A stretch of DNA of 64,000 bases. Origin: Blastomonas sp. AAP53 (GTDB lineage: Bacteria; Pseudomonadota; Alphaproteobacteria; Sphingomonadales; Sphingomonadaceae). Location: contig NZ_ANFZ01000009.1 of assembly GCF_000331245.1 (NCBI RefSeq), forward strand, positions 620,001 through 684,000, read 5' to 3'. Shown in pieces: positions 28,146 to 36,577 of the stretch; position 1 is the first letter of the stretch; each line of letters begins with the position of its first letter. The position numbers were made by a program, and so were the translations under genes. The notes under the pieces were generated by a model. The model had not been told where the DNA came from. It searched no databases and saw nothing but the letters and a program-made list of their open reading frames with translations.

Positions 28146-29105
28146 TCACTGTATCTGAAGACGATAGACGATCGCACGACTGGCCCCGCCTGCGAGATTG
28201 CCCAATCGAACCTCGACAAGATCCTTGTTCACTGAACCGCTGTCGGTATCGGCGATGTCGCTGAGGGCAACGCCATCCAGCGTCAGGCTGGATTCAACAT
28301 AGCGCGTGCCCACCGGGACCGGGCTCGTCACCACCAGATCGGTGACCGTGCCCGAGCCGGAGACCTGCGTGTTCAATGTCATGGTGACAAAGGCTCCGGG
28401 AACCGGCTCGCTACCCCCGAAAGGATCGCTGATCGAAGCCGATTTTGCGATCGAGACCGTGGCACTCTGGATCACCAGGGTGCCATTGGCTTGCGCCCGC
28501 CCCCCGCTGCTGCCGATCACGGCGTCAACGCCTGCGCTACCCTGCCCCGCCAGTGAGACCCCAGGACTTCCAGTTCCCGTCACGGCTTCTGCCAGCAATG
28601 TGACGCGGCCCTGCTGGCCATCCGCGGCAGCACCACTGGCTTCCGCGATGACAAACACCCGCAAGCTGCCATCCGGCGCGATCTCTGGCGTCGCTGCACC
28701 GGGCTGGATCAGCTGGTCCACCCCTTCGTCGAACACGCCGTTGCCATTGCTGTCGATCGCAATTGCTTGCACCACAGGTTCAAAGTCGCTGCCGGCGACG
28801 GCGCGGGTGGAAAGGCGCATGGCTTCGGGGCCATTGCCGGTATTGACCAAAGAAAAGGCCAGCACAGCCGTGCTACCGGAAAGTCCGACAGGCCCGGAAT
28901 CCAGCGATGTCACGGCAAGATCGATAACCTCGTCGACCTTCAAGGCAATGCGGTTGGATGACACGGTGCCGCGTCCGCCAGCACTGTCGTAGCTGGCGGT
29001 TGCCGTGCTCTCGATCAGGCTTCCCGCCGTAACACCTGCCGCATGGCAAGGTGTCGCAATCGCGAAACTCAATCCGGCCAATATCAAGCCAATCCTGTCA
29101 TTCAT
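28146..29105 (-). CDS. Exported DUF11-like surface protein, first gene of the surface operon
   Basis: 319 residues. The signal peptide is MNDRIGLILAGLSFAIATPCHAAG. The next segment, ESTATASYDSAGGRGTVSSN, resembles the IESTATATY openings of surface repeat proteins. DSNGNGVFDEGVD is a likely calcium loop and SATVSIAKSASISDPFGG opens a C-terminal DUF11-like domain. It is paralogous to the 362-residue protein downstream. The AT-rich stretch just before the ATG (AAATTT-N5-AAATTT at about 29130-29146) is the likely promoter or operator of the whole operon. No enzymatic motif was found. Confidence 0.78.
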   Translation of the reverse strand: MNDRIGLILAGLSFAIATPCHAAGVTAGSLIESTATASYDSAGGRGTVSSNRIALKVDEVIDLAVTSLDSGPVGLSGSTAVLAFSLVNTGNGPEAMRLSTRAVAGSDFEPVVQAIAIDSNGNGVFDEGVDQLIQPGAATPEIAPDGSLRVFVIAEASGAAADGQQGRVTLLAEAVTGTGSPGVSLAGQGSAGVDAVIGSSGGRAQANGTLVIQSATVSIAKSASISDPFGGSEPVPGAFVTMTLNTQVSGSGTVTDLVVTSPVPVGTRYVESSLTLDGVALSDIADTDSGSVNKDLVEVRLGNLAGGASRAIVYRLQIQ

Positions 29106-30296
29106 GATGACGATTTATCGAGAAAGCCTCAAATTTGTGTTAAATTTGGGGAGCGAAAAATTAACCACTTTTCGAAACGAATTCAGGCAGGTGGTGATTC
29201 GGACAGGGACCGGTGACGACCGTCTTCGTCCCGCTGGGCGTTGGCTTTCCCGAAGGATTCACTGTCAGGCGCGGCCATTCTGAAGACGGCCAATCCCCGT
29301 CTTCATCGCAACCACTTGCGCCTCATCGTGCATGGCTGACCGCAACGAGACCGATCATTGCCAACTGCAGTGGCCACGACGGATTTGCTCCAACCCGGTC
29401 ATCAGTCGGTCGTTGCGAGCCTCGGTATCCGGGGACGTTTCGCTGACGGTCAAGTGAGGGCGATGACGCGAACCCATCCCCATACAGATTTGGAGCTGCG
29501 CCACTGCCGGATCGGCAAGGGCTGAATGTTTTGCTCCGGCAGAAGCTCGATGCCCTTCGCGCGCGCAATCGGCTGCGGCTAATCAGCGAAAAACCGGCCC
29601 AGCGGTTCTAACGATGACACACTGGGATCTTCCCGATCGCCGGCGATTGCGGCAGTCCCTCTCAACAGGGAGGGTGGTGGCAGGGCTTGTATCGAACCAT
29701 TAAGCTATCGCATTGTAATATTATGTGTTTTAAAATGGTGAGAAATCTACCCCCTCACTTTCTCCCACATTTTTGAGCGGATAGGGCAGTGAATGCTCCG
29801 ATCGTGCCCTACCCTGCCTTGGTTAGTTGACGTCTCAGACCATAAATAGGCGGGTCGATGAATCACCTTCCCGATTAGCTGAGTAGGTTGTCTTCTTTCG
29901 ACCCAAACCCGGTCGTTCAGGACAGGCGCCATCAATGTCCGTCCCTGCTAAAAGCTGCCTATATGGCAAAGCGACGCGGACATTTTGAAACGCGCCTTCG
30001 ATCACTCACTTTAGGCCAATCACAGGCTGCCTGGTAAGCGGCGTTGGAGTTCGTGCAGGTAGGCTAGGGGGAGGCCTGCAGGCGTCCGAATCCCTATGAG
30101 TCACGCACATGACACCGCGCATCGTTTTCGGTGGCAACAAACTTTAGGATAACTGCCCTGAAGAGGGCGGTGCCGATGCCAGCTACAGATTCTGTGGAAG
30201 ACGAGTGTCACATCCCAGCGCTCCCACCGCATTTCGCTCGAGCCGCAGTTGGAGGCGGTCAACGAAAGGGATCACGCCTCCAATCTGGGTTAGCTT
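29106..30296. other. 1.2-kb region without a credible gene
   Basis: Short open frames here lack ribosome sites and recognisable domains. It contains the promoter area of the surface operon (about 29106-29175), copy 2 of the 98-bp repeat (29673-29772), and at 29899-29918 a 20-base sequence nearly identical to part of the inverted repeat at 39272-39290. It looks like decayed mobile or repeat DNA separating the surface operon from the ECF regulon. Confidence 0.55.
29673..29772. repeat. Diverged intergenic repeat, copy 2
   Basis: Partner of 14757-14854 (GGTGGTGGCAGGGCTTGTATC to CACTTTCTCCCACAT). This copy is more AT-rich. The minus strand reads GGTTCGATAC-AAGCCCTGCCACC, like a tRNA T-arm and acceptor end, but without the rest of a tRNA. 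It may be the relic of an integration site. Confidence 0.5.
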
Positions 30297-30905
30297 TTAA
30301 TAGTGACTTTGTGTCCCCTTAATATCTACGGAACAGACGCCAGATGATGCCTGAGCTTGCCCGAAATTTTCCCGGGGAAGCAGGTCGAAGATCAGGTGAA
30401 TTCTGTCTTCATTGCCGTCGTTGCAGGCTTCGTGTATCTGGTTGTTATCAAACCACCATAGCTCACCAGTCTGCATCCGCACTTCCTCATCCCCTGCGCG
30501 CATCCAAGAGCCGGCAGATTTCAGCACCAGGTGATAGCGGTTGCGCAGACGATAATATTCACCTCGGTCAATATGCGGATACACCTTGTGCCCCGGCGGC
30601 AGGCAAACGAGTTTTGCGCGGGAGAGCAAGCCCCCTTGCTGTTCTCCAGCTTGCTCCAGAAATGTCCGGGCCAGCGGGAAGCGCTGTGATCCAGTGGTCC
30701 AGCGACTTTCATGGACATCGCGGCGCTCTCTGCCCCCAATCGCCGATGCACGCAGACCGCGCAGCGGGATTGAAAGGGCTTCGCGCTGAACCGCGATTTT
30801 CTCCTGACGACCGCAATTGGACATGAATGCGTTATCTACCGCAGCAATTTCGGCAAGCAGTGGACCTGGGTCTATATGGGATTGCAATAGCCGGAAATAC
30901 CTCAC
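30297..30905 (-). CDS. Aspartyl/asparaginyl beta-hydroxylase family dioxygenase
   Basis: A Fe(II)/2-oxoglutarate oxygenase that in characterised members hydroxylates Asp or Asn side chains. In the longer numbering (start 30926) the iron ligands are H118 in YPHID and H165 in NNQIHEA, with R175 in DRIHLIFD as the 2-oxoglutarate anchor; GELWWFDNN is typical. There is no signal peptide, so it acts in the cytoplasm. The GTG at 30905 has AAGGAG six bases upstream and is preferred; the ATG at 30926 has no ribosome site and would add seven residues. A promoter with the ECF signature lies upstream (30944-30970), linking it to the neighbouring sigma factor. The substrate is unknown. Confidence 0.85.
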   Translation of the reverse strand: MRYFRLLQSHIDPGPLLAEIAAVDNAFMSNCGRQEKIAVQREALSIPLRGLRASAIGGRERRDVHESRWTTGSQRFPLARTFLEQAGEQQGGLLSRAKLVCLPPGHKVYPHIDRGEYYRLRNRYHLVLKSAGSWMRAGDEEVRMQTGELWWFDNNQIHEACNDGNEDRIHLIFDLLPRENFGQAQASSGVCSVDIKGTQSHY

Positions 30906-30943
30906 CTCATTCTCCTTATCTAGCATTGTGAAGGGTCAGCCAG

Positions 30944-30970
30944 AGACGAGTGAGGGCGGGGGTTTATTCC
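30944..30970 (-). promoter_or_regulatory. ECF-type promoter upstream of the beta-hydroxylase
   Basis: On the minus strand GGAATAAA (30970-30963), 14 bases, then CGTCT (30948-30944). This is one of four sites with the same halves and spacing in a 6-kb stretch. The -10 lies about 39 bases before the preferred GTG start. Confidence 0.78.
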
Positions 30971-31132
30971 CGGTGTAAGTGTCAGGGCCTCATGGACACC
31001 GGTCGCGCAGATAAGCTGTGACCCTGCAGGCCATTAGACCGATCTTGGCCACCGGAGACGTCACGCCACAACAGGCCGGGCATGTGGCGGTCGGATAAAA
31101 ATACCCTCGGATCGACTTTTTTCCGTCGGTCG

Positions 31133-31159
31133 GGAATAATTCTGCGCGCTGCCCCGTCA
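31133..31159 (+). promoter_or_regulatory. ECF-type promoter of the P-loop/ABC/hydrolase/porin operon
   Basis: GGAATAAT (31133-31140), 14 bases, CGTCA (31155-31159), then 31 bases to the ATG at 31191 with AGGAG in between. It matches the sigma-factor promoter except for the last base of each half. Confidence 0.75.
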
Positions 31160-31190
31160 CCTGAACGAACCGAACAACAGGAGCGTTCAG

Positions 31191-32288
31191 ATGCAGCACG
31201 ATACCTTGAACCACAAGCCCAGCAAATTGCGTGAGGCTCGTCTTCCCCAGCGCCTTGCCAGGACCAAGCGGGCATTCACCACTCGCCGCGTCGACCTTGA
31301 TCAGGCCACCCGGATTATTCGTTCTGGCGTTGCGCCTAAGCCGGGCGATCTGGTTCTGGCGCGGGTGACGGCGATTGGCCAGCACCGGCGGATCGAAAAT
31401 CTCCATGGCCGCCGCGGCGACCTGTTTGTCGGTGACGAAATCATCGTTGCCTATGGCAACCGCTATGCCCCGGACCAATTCGAGGCATTCGTGCCCGATG
31501 ACTTGAGCGAGTGCCACCTGGTTGCAGGCGGCGGCGTCGCCTCGAAGATGACCGTCAAGCATGTCTCGATGAAGCTGCCCACCCGGATCGAACCGATTGG
31601 TCTGTTGGGTAATGCCGCTGGCGAGGTGATGAATCTGCGCAATCACGCCTTGTCGCATCCCGCCAACCCATTCCGCCGCTCGCCGGTCCGCATTGTGGTT
31701 GCCGGAAGCTCGATGAATGCGGGCAAGACGACCACCGTCGCATCGCTAGTCCGCGGCCTGACACTGGCTGGCTTTCGCGTCGGGGCAGCAAAGCTCACCG
31801 GCACCGGTTCGGGAGGTGACCTCTGGTCGATGATCGACTCCGGCGCTGCTGCAGCGCTCGATTTTACCGACGCTGGCCATGCGTCGACCTTCGGGCTTGA
31901 TACTGCGGCCCTCACGGGCATCGCGGAAAACCTGCTTGCCGCGCTGGATGACCGCAATTGCGATGTCGTTATCTGCGAGATCGCCGATGGACTGCTGCAG
32001 CAAGAGACGGCAGCATTGCTGGAGGTCGCAAGGCAGAAGGGCTGGTTCGACGGTCTGATCTTTGCTGCAGGTGACGCCATGGGCGCGGCTTATGGTGCCA
32101 ATTGGCTGCTGGAGCGGCAGCATGATCTGCTGGCTATCTCTGGTCTGCTGACTGCCTCGCCTCTGGCCAGTCGTGAAGCCGCAGCTGCGACCGGACTGCC
32201 GATCGTGGGCATCCCTCAGCTGACCGACCCTATTGAGGTCGCCAAGCTTATCTTCTCCAAACCGCCGGTCCTGAAGCGGGTCGCATGA
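31191..32288 (+). CDS. P-loop NTPase of unknown function (MobB/dethiobiotin-synthetase-like, perhaps DUF1611)
   Basis: 365 residues, cytoplasmic. The first about 160 residues form a basic N-terminal domain without a recognised motif. The P-loop is AGSSMNAGKTT (residues 171-181), followed by GFRVGAAKLTGTGSGGD, which resembles the GLxVGxxKxT strand of MobB and dethiobiotin synthetases. DVVICEIADGLLQQE is a likely Walker B region. DUF1611-type enzymes (D-Glu N-acetyltransferase DgcN) share this fold, but I am not sure of the assignment. It is the first gene of a four-gene operon behind an ECF-type promoter, and its stop overlaps the next ATG. It may be an ATP-dependent ligase or transferase acting on a small molecule or peptide. 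Confidence 0.65.
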   Translation: MQHDTLNHKPSKLREARLPQRLARTKRAFTTRRVDLDQATRIIRSGVAPKPGDLVLARVTAIGQHRRIENLHGRRGDLFVGDEIIVAYGNRYAPDQFEAFVPDDLSECHLVAGGGVASKMTVKHVSMKLPTRIEPIGLLGNAAGEVMNLRNHALSHPANPFRRSPVRIVVAGSSMNAGKTTTVASLVRGLTLAGFRVGAAKLTGTGSGGDLWSMIDSGAAAALDFTDAGHASTFGLDTAALTGIAENLLAALDDRNCDVVICEIADGLLQQETAALLEVARQKGWFDGLIFAAGDAMGAAYGANWLLERQHDLLAISGLLTASPLASREAAAATGLPIVGIPQLTDPIEVAKLIFSKPPVLKRVA

Positions 32289-33205
32289 TGAAGCCGGGAC
32301 TTCTGGCTGGCGGTAGGGGCGTCTGGCTGGTTGCACTGGTACTCAGCGCAATCAGCCAGGCTGCTGCCGCGGCGGCCTTCGCGGAATTTTTTGGCCTTGC
32401 TTTGCAGGATAGCGATACGCCCAGATTGATAGAACTATTGGGGTTGATCGCAGCCTTGCTGGCAGCGGCCAGTTTTGCCGAACGCCTGGTGGGAGAGATT
32501 GTCGCCCAATCCTATATCCATTCTGTCCGGCTGGAACTGTTTGAGGCGCTGATTGCGCACAAGGGAACAACCAGCGAGGCGCAATGGCTGAACCCGTTGG
32601 TCAATGATCTGGGAGCTTTGCGGAACTGGGCAGCGCGGGGGCCGGTGCGGCTACTTACCTCAGCAATTGCCCTGATTGTTGCGATAGCCTTTTTCGTGGT
32701 GCGCTACCCTCAGTTGGCTTGGGCCGCGTTGCCCTTTCCGGTGTGCGTCGGCCTCATCTGGTTTGCTGCTCCCCGGCTTCGCGAAACGATCCGTCAGCAA
32801 CGCCGGACGCGGGGCGGCCTCACCAGGTTCATTGTCCGCCGCGCAAGAGTTGAGGCATCGGGTCTCAACAAGAAGAACAGGCACGGCCGGATTTCCATGA
32901 CAGATCGTTCCAAACAGCTTGGTCAGCTTACCGTTGCGCGGGCCCGCATTTTTGCATTGCTGGAAGGTGCAGCAACAGCTGCCCCCGCATCCGCGCTCAT
33001 AATTGTTGCCCTTGTCTCAATTGGGCAAGGAATGGACTCCTCCATGACCGTGGCTGCCATCACATTGCTTGGCTTTGCCGGGGCTCGCCAAATAGAAATC
33101 GTGCGTGCCGTACACGCATCAATAGGGGGCAATGTTGCCCATCGACGTATTGAGCACGTGCTTAGCAATGCTCAGAAAGCAAGGGACTTCTCCAATGCCG
33201 GTTGA
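32285..33205 (+). CDS. ABC transporter type-1 membrane domain without ATPase domain
   Basis: 306 residues with about five to six membrane helices (LVALVLSAISQAAAAAAFAEF, LLGLIAALLAAASF, LLTSAIALIVAIAFFVV, WAALPFPVCVGLIWF, ASALIIVALVSIGQG). Between them are long cytoplasmic loops and an arginine-rich intracellular section. It looks like the transmembrane half of an ABC exporter, ending where the nucleotide-binding domain would begin. No Walker A, LSGGQ or Walker B motif is present. It might pair with an ATPase elsewhere or with the P-loop protein upstream. It overlaps the upstream gene by 4 bp and the hydrolase by 11 bp, so it is tightly coupled. Confidence 0.65.
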   Translation: MMKPGLLAGGRGVWLVALVLSAISQAAAAAAFAEFFGLALQDSDTPRLIELLGLIAALLAAASFAERLVGEIVAQSYIHSVRLELFEALIAHKGTTSEAQWLNPLVNDLGALRNWAARGPVRLLTSAIALIVAIAFFVVRYPQLAWAALPFPVCVGLIWFAAPRLRETIRQQRRTRGGLTRFIVRRARVEASGLNKKNRHGRISMTDRSKQLGQLTVARARIFALLEGAATAAPASALIIVALVSIGQGMDSSMTVAAITLLGFAGARQIEIVRAVHASIGGNVAHRRIEHVLSNAQKARDFSNAG

Positions 33206-34031
33206 TCTTTCAAGACTTGCCAACAACAGGTCGGACCGCAAGGTCACCTGCGTGCGATCAAATTCAGACCTTATCCCTGACTATTATATCCGTCGCGGCA
33301 CAAAGGCGCTTCCTGGGCGGACCCTTGTTTTGCTGCATGGTATCTCGCGCAATGCCGCCGAGCTTGCGCTGCGCTTTGCCGAATCCGGGTACTGGGATGA
33401 ATGGACATTGATTGCTCCGGTGTTTGAGCGGCAAAGGTTCGGCCAGTTCCAGCAGATGATGGCAAAGCAAAGCCAGATTCCGTCCGATCAGGCGCTGAGC
33501 GCATTGCTGAAACGGATATTCGATGAAGCAGGCATCGATGAGCATCCCGTCCACCTGTTTGGTTTCTCGGGCGGAGCGCAGCTTGCGCACCGGTTTGCCA
33601 TGCTTAACCCGCACAAGGCTGCAGGTGTGTTTGCTATGGCGGCAGGCTGGTATTTGATGCCCGATGACAATATTGCCTATCCTTATGGGCTGGGTGATCT
33701 GGGGCCGCTACGCTCATGCGACCTTGTCCGGGCGCTGACTATACCGATGGTGGTTGCTGTCGGGGCGCTGGATACCCGGTGCGACGACGTTGTGCGGCAG
33801 GACCGCATCATCAATAGGACACAAGGACGAAATCGCTACATTCGTGCCCGAAAATGGCACAAAGCGGTCAACCGCATCGCACTCGAACAGGGTATTTTGC
33901 ACACGATTGCGCTACAAGTGATCGCAAACGGAACCCATAATTTCGGCCAGTGTGTCGAGGAAACAGACCTGATGGATCGCGTGCACACGGCATTCGCCGG
34001 TGGCACCTTCATGTTCAACAATGCACTTTAG
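33195..34031 (+). CDS. Alpha/beta hydrolase
   Basis: 278 residues starting at the ATG at 33195, which overlaps the end of the membrane-domain gene. The core has LVLLHGISRNAAELA (oxyanion strand), WTLIAPVFERQRFG, HLFGFSGGAQLAHRFA with the nucleophile Ser in GFSGG, and a late GTHNFGQC giving the catalytic His. GALDTRCDDV carries the likely acidic residue. There is no signal peptide. Within the operon it may hydrolyse a peptide or ester intermediate; no substrate can be named. The start at 33132 in the same frame is rejected because it lies deep inside the previous gene. Confidence 0.8.
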   Translation: MPVDLSRLANNRSDRKVTCVRSNSDLIPDYYIRRGTKALPGRTLVLLHGISRNAAELALRFAESGYWDEWTLIAPVFERQRFGQFQQMMAKQSQIPSDQALSALLKRIFDEAGIDEHPVHLFGFSGGAQLAHRFAMLNPHKAAGVFAMAAGWYLMPDDNIAYPYGLGDLGPLRSCDLVRALTIPMVVAVGALDTRCDDVVRQDRIINRTQGRNRYIRARKWHKAVNRIALEQGILHTIALQVIANGTHNFGQCVEETDLMDRVHTAFAGGTFMFNNAL

Positions 34032-34047
34032 GCGAGGGGGCCTTAGG

Positions 34048-35097
34048 ATGAAGAACTTTTGCAAGATTGCCGCTGCATTGCTGTGCACCGCCAGCGTGCC
34101 CGCCATGGCAGAACCCGTCCTGCCGGAGCTACGCCTGCAATATGAGGGTCTCGACCTGCATCTTCAGGTTGGTGTTTCGGGCCAGGGTGCGATTGTCGAT
34201 GATGACGATCGCCGCACAAAGGATGAAGATGCCCAAGCTGACCTATTTGCCCGGCTGAACGCCGATTACACTACAGCCGGAGGTGTGCTGCTGGGCGCCA
34301 ATATCGAATTCAACAACCGCAACCGCGAGACGGAATCGCTGGAAAACGGTGAAATCTATGCGTTCGCTGCGACCGAATATGGCCGTATTGAAATCGGCAA
34401 GCAGGATGGTCCAGCCGACGTTCTCGCATTTCATGCGCCGGTTGCGGCACTCGGGCAAGTGCGCGGCGACTTTGCCCGCTACGCAGGATCGCAGGCGCTG
34501 CTTTCGGCCGTGGATACCCGCGACGCTTTCAAAATCATCTATCTGACGCCACCGATCAGCGGCCTTCGCGGCGGTGTGTCCTATTCGCCCAAGGCAACCG
34601 TCAATGGCGATGCACCAGATCCGCGCGACCGGATTGTACTGCGCGATGCGGTCGAGTTCGGGCTGCAATATGTCCAGCCGATCGGTGAATGGATCGTCGG
34701 CTTCAGCGGTGGCTATGCCTCCGGCGAGGCTGACGTGATCACGCAGCGGGCCGATCTCAGTTCCTGGAGCGTCGGCACCGAAGTCAGGCGCGGCCCGCTG
34801 CGCATTGGCGCAGCCTATGTCGATCGCGGGAACAGCAACCGCCGAGAACGCAACTTCGACCAATGGGAGATCAACGGCGGGATCGGCTGGTTCGAACCGC
34901 GATGGGGCGTGTCTGCCAGCACGGCTTATTCGGAAGCCACAACCCAGTCCAACCGGTTGCTGGGCATTGGCGGCTATTATTCGATCACGCGCAACATCCA
35001 GATCCGATCTGACATCGTGCAGTTCCGCGAAGGCAGACTGGGTCGGCGTGACGAAGATGGTGTTGTGGCGCTGATTGAACTCGCTCTCATCATCTGA
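34048..35097 (+). CDS. Outer-membrane porin
   Basis: 349 residues: signal peptide MKNFCKIAAALLCTASVPAMA, then alternating beta strands (ADYTTAGGVLLGANIEF, YGRIEIGKQDG, IGAAYVDRGNS, WGVSASTAYSE) and a C-terminal strand ending ALIELALII. EIGKQDGPADVLA is the typical trimeric Gram-negative porin loop. It lies 16 bp downstream of the hydrolase, with a GGCGAGGGGG ribosome region, and is the last gene of the ECF-driven operon before the strong terminator. It suggests that a product of this system, or its precursor, crosses the outer membrane. Confidence 0.87.
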   Translation: MKNFCKIAAALLCTASVPAMAEPVLPELRLQYEGLDLHLQVGVSGQGAIVDDDDRRTKDEDAQADLFARLNADYTTAGGVLLGANIEFNNRNRETESLENGEIYAFAATEYGRIEIGKQDGPADVLAFHAPVAALGQVRGDFARYAGSQALLSAVDTRDAFKIIYLTPPISGLRGGVSYSPKATVNGDAPDPRDRIVLRDAVEFGLQYVQPIGEWIVGFSGGYASGEADVITQRADLSSWSVGTEVRRGPLRIGAAYVDRGNSNRRERNFDQWEINGGIGWFEPRWGVSASTAYSEATTQSNRLLGIGGYYSITRNIQIRSDIVQFREGRLGRRDEDGVVALIELALII

Positions 35098-35125
35098 CCG
35101 GCGCTGCCTGATTGCTTCAGAAATT

Positions 35126-35163
35126 AAAAAAGGGGCTGCTCCATGGAAGGGCAGCCCCTTTTT
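35126..35163. terminator. Strong bidirectional intrinsic terminator
   Basis: A stem of AAAAAAGGGGCTGC with GCAGCCCCTTTTT around an 11-base loop, with T-runs on both strands. It separates the porin operon (plus) from the anti-sigma/sigma operon (minus) and can end both. Confidence 0.9.
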
Positions 35164-35247
35164 CTTGTTCTCGCAGCGGGGTTAGCGGCCAGGCTCCAGG
35201 CACCGAAGTGGAGCCTGAACCATCGGCAACCGATTATCAGCGAACGT

Positions 35248-36018
35248 TCAATGGGCCTCCTTGAGCGCCTTGGCTTCAGCAGCCGCATCGAGCGGCTCTC
35301 CTGCGATCAAGTCATCGACCGCCGCCAAAACAGGCTCTGCGGCATCGCCACTGGCCGTGCGGATATCACCTGCCTCAATAGCTCGCGTGCCGACCGCCTC
35401 AATGCGCCACTGCTGGGCTTTCCAGCAGGCAGCGCCATCCGTCGCTGCGGTGTCACCTTCGACAGAAAACTGTCGGCAAAGTCGTCCATCGCCATCGCGA
35501 AAGCTGATGCTCATCCGGGCCCGCCCTGCGCCTTCAAGCATTTTGACTTCGCCGCCAGGAAGCTGGGACAGCACCCGCGCAAGGTCCTTCGACGCAATTG
35601 GACCATCGGCAGACGCCAGGACCAGTGTCTCGCCGCTGCCGGAATCACCACCTGAGCCGGTCATGAATTGGCTGCCCACGACAAGGCCCAGAGCCAGCGA
35701 GGCTGCCATCGACAATCCTGTCGCCCAATATCTGCGCGGCCGGCTGGCGGACTGTTTTGCCTGCGCAAAACTGACGACATTGGTGATCATGGGTGGCGGA
35801 ACGACACTGTCCAGCAGCGACCTTGGCACCGGTTGCTCCAGAACCCCGGCAAAGGCAGCACGCAGGCCGTCATCGTTTTCCAGATGATCCATCAGCGTCT
35901 CGAGCCGTGCATTGAGGCTCGTGTCGGCTTCCAGCAGCAAAGCGATTTCTTCGCAACGCTCTTCCGGCAAATCGCCAGTCGCAAACGCCTTCAACTCTTC
36001 GTCGGTCACGTGCTTCAC
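35248..36018 (-). CDS. Anti-sigma factor, single-pass membrane protein
   Basis: 256 residues. The N-terminal about 95 residues are a cytoplasmic helical domain (TDEELKAFATGDLPEERCEEIALLLEAD), a layout common to anti-sigma factors, though the zinc-binding HxxxCxxC motif is absent. One membrane helix lies at about 98-119 (ATGLSMAASLALGLVVGSQFM). The outer domain has Cys residues in GRLCRQF and ACWKAQQ that could form a periplasmic disulfide. Its start overlaps the sigma-factor stop (36015-36018), the standard coupling. It most likely holds the ECF sigma factor inactive until an envelope signal, perhaps cleavage, releases it. Confidence 0.85.
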   Translation of the reverse strand: MKHVTDEELKAFATGDLPEERCEEIALLLEADTSLNARLETLMDHLENDDGLRAAFAGVLEQPVPRSLLDSVVPPPMITNVVSFAQAKQSASRPRRYWATGLSMAASLALGLVVGSQFMTGSGGDSGSGETLVLASADGPIASKDLARVLSQLPGGEVKMLEGAGRARMSISFRDGDGRLCRQFSVEGDTAATDGAACWKAQQWRIEAVGTRAIEAGDIRTASGDAAEPVLAAVDDLIAGEPLDAAAEAKALKEAH

Positions 36019-36521
36019 TGCACCAAGCCTCCCGCCAGGGTTTGGGCGATGGCACCGCGCGCGCGCGATAGCCGGCTCATGACGGTGCCGATCGGCACAT
36101 TGAGCAGCTCGGCCGCTTCGCGATATGCCAAGCCTTCGAGTATGACGGCGGAGACGACTTCGCGCTGTTCCAGCGGCAACATATCTACCGCGCGCCTGAG
36201 TCCGGCCATTTCGCTGCGGCGGTCCGTCGTTTCGCGGCCATCTTCGCCAACCAGATCGATCATCTCGCTGACGTCATCGTGCGGCGACTTGACCCTCGCG
36301 CTGCGACGATCATCACGCCATGCGTTTCGGACGATGGCAAACATCCACCGATCGAGCAGCACGTCTTCTCTCAACTGGTCCATTCGCTGAAAAGCCTTTT
36401 CACAGGCCGATTGCACAAGATCGTCGGCATCGGCCATATTTCCTGTCAGAGCGCGCGCGAATCGGCGCAGGCGGGGCAGCAGTTTCACGATTTCCTGTGC
36501 GTAGCCGTCGCGGTCGTTCAT
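36015..36521 (-). CDS. ECF-family RNA polymerase sigma factor
   Basis: 168 residues. Region 2 (about 15-75) contains DADDLVQSACEKAF and the WMFAIVRNAWRD promoter-melting part. Region 4 (about 112-160) is LPLEQREVVSAVILEGLAYREAAELLNVPIGTVMSRLSRARG, with the helix-turn-helix that reads the -35. The DNA just upstream holds a site, GGAATAAA-N14-CGTCT, that fits autoregulation; the -10 is only about 14 bases before the ATG. The same motif lies before the protease, the P-loop operon and the beta-hydroxylase, so this sigma factor is the best candidate to drive all four units. Confidence 0.92.
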   Translation of the reverse strand: MNDRDGYAQEIVKLLPRLRRFARALTGNMADADDLVQSACEKAFQRMDQLREDVLLDRWMFAIVRNAWRDDRRSARVKSPHDDVSEMIDLVGEDGRETTDRRSEMAGLRRAVDMLPLEQREVVSAVILEGLAYREAAELLNVPIGTVMSRLSRARGAIAQTLAGGLVQ

Positions 36522-36535
36522 GGCGTTCTCAGGTT

Positions 36536-36562
36536 AGACGAAGCATGATGCAGCTTTATTCC
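36536..36562 (-). promoter_or_regulatory. ECF-type autoregulatory promoter of the sigma/anti-sigma operon
   Basis: Minus strand GGAATAAA (36562-36555), 14 bases, CGTCT (36540-36536). It has the same halves and spacing as the divergent promoter at 36578-36604. The very short distance to the sigma ATG implies an almost leaderless transcript. Confidence 0.82.
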
Positions 36563-36577
36563 GTCGATAGGGGATGT

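Noticed and set aside
29213-29935. Short frames in the 1.2-kb gap
   Set aside because: No ribosome sites, domains or conserved start; treated as non-coding.
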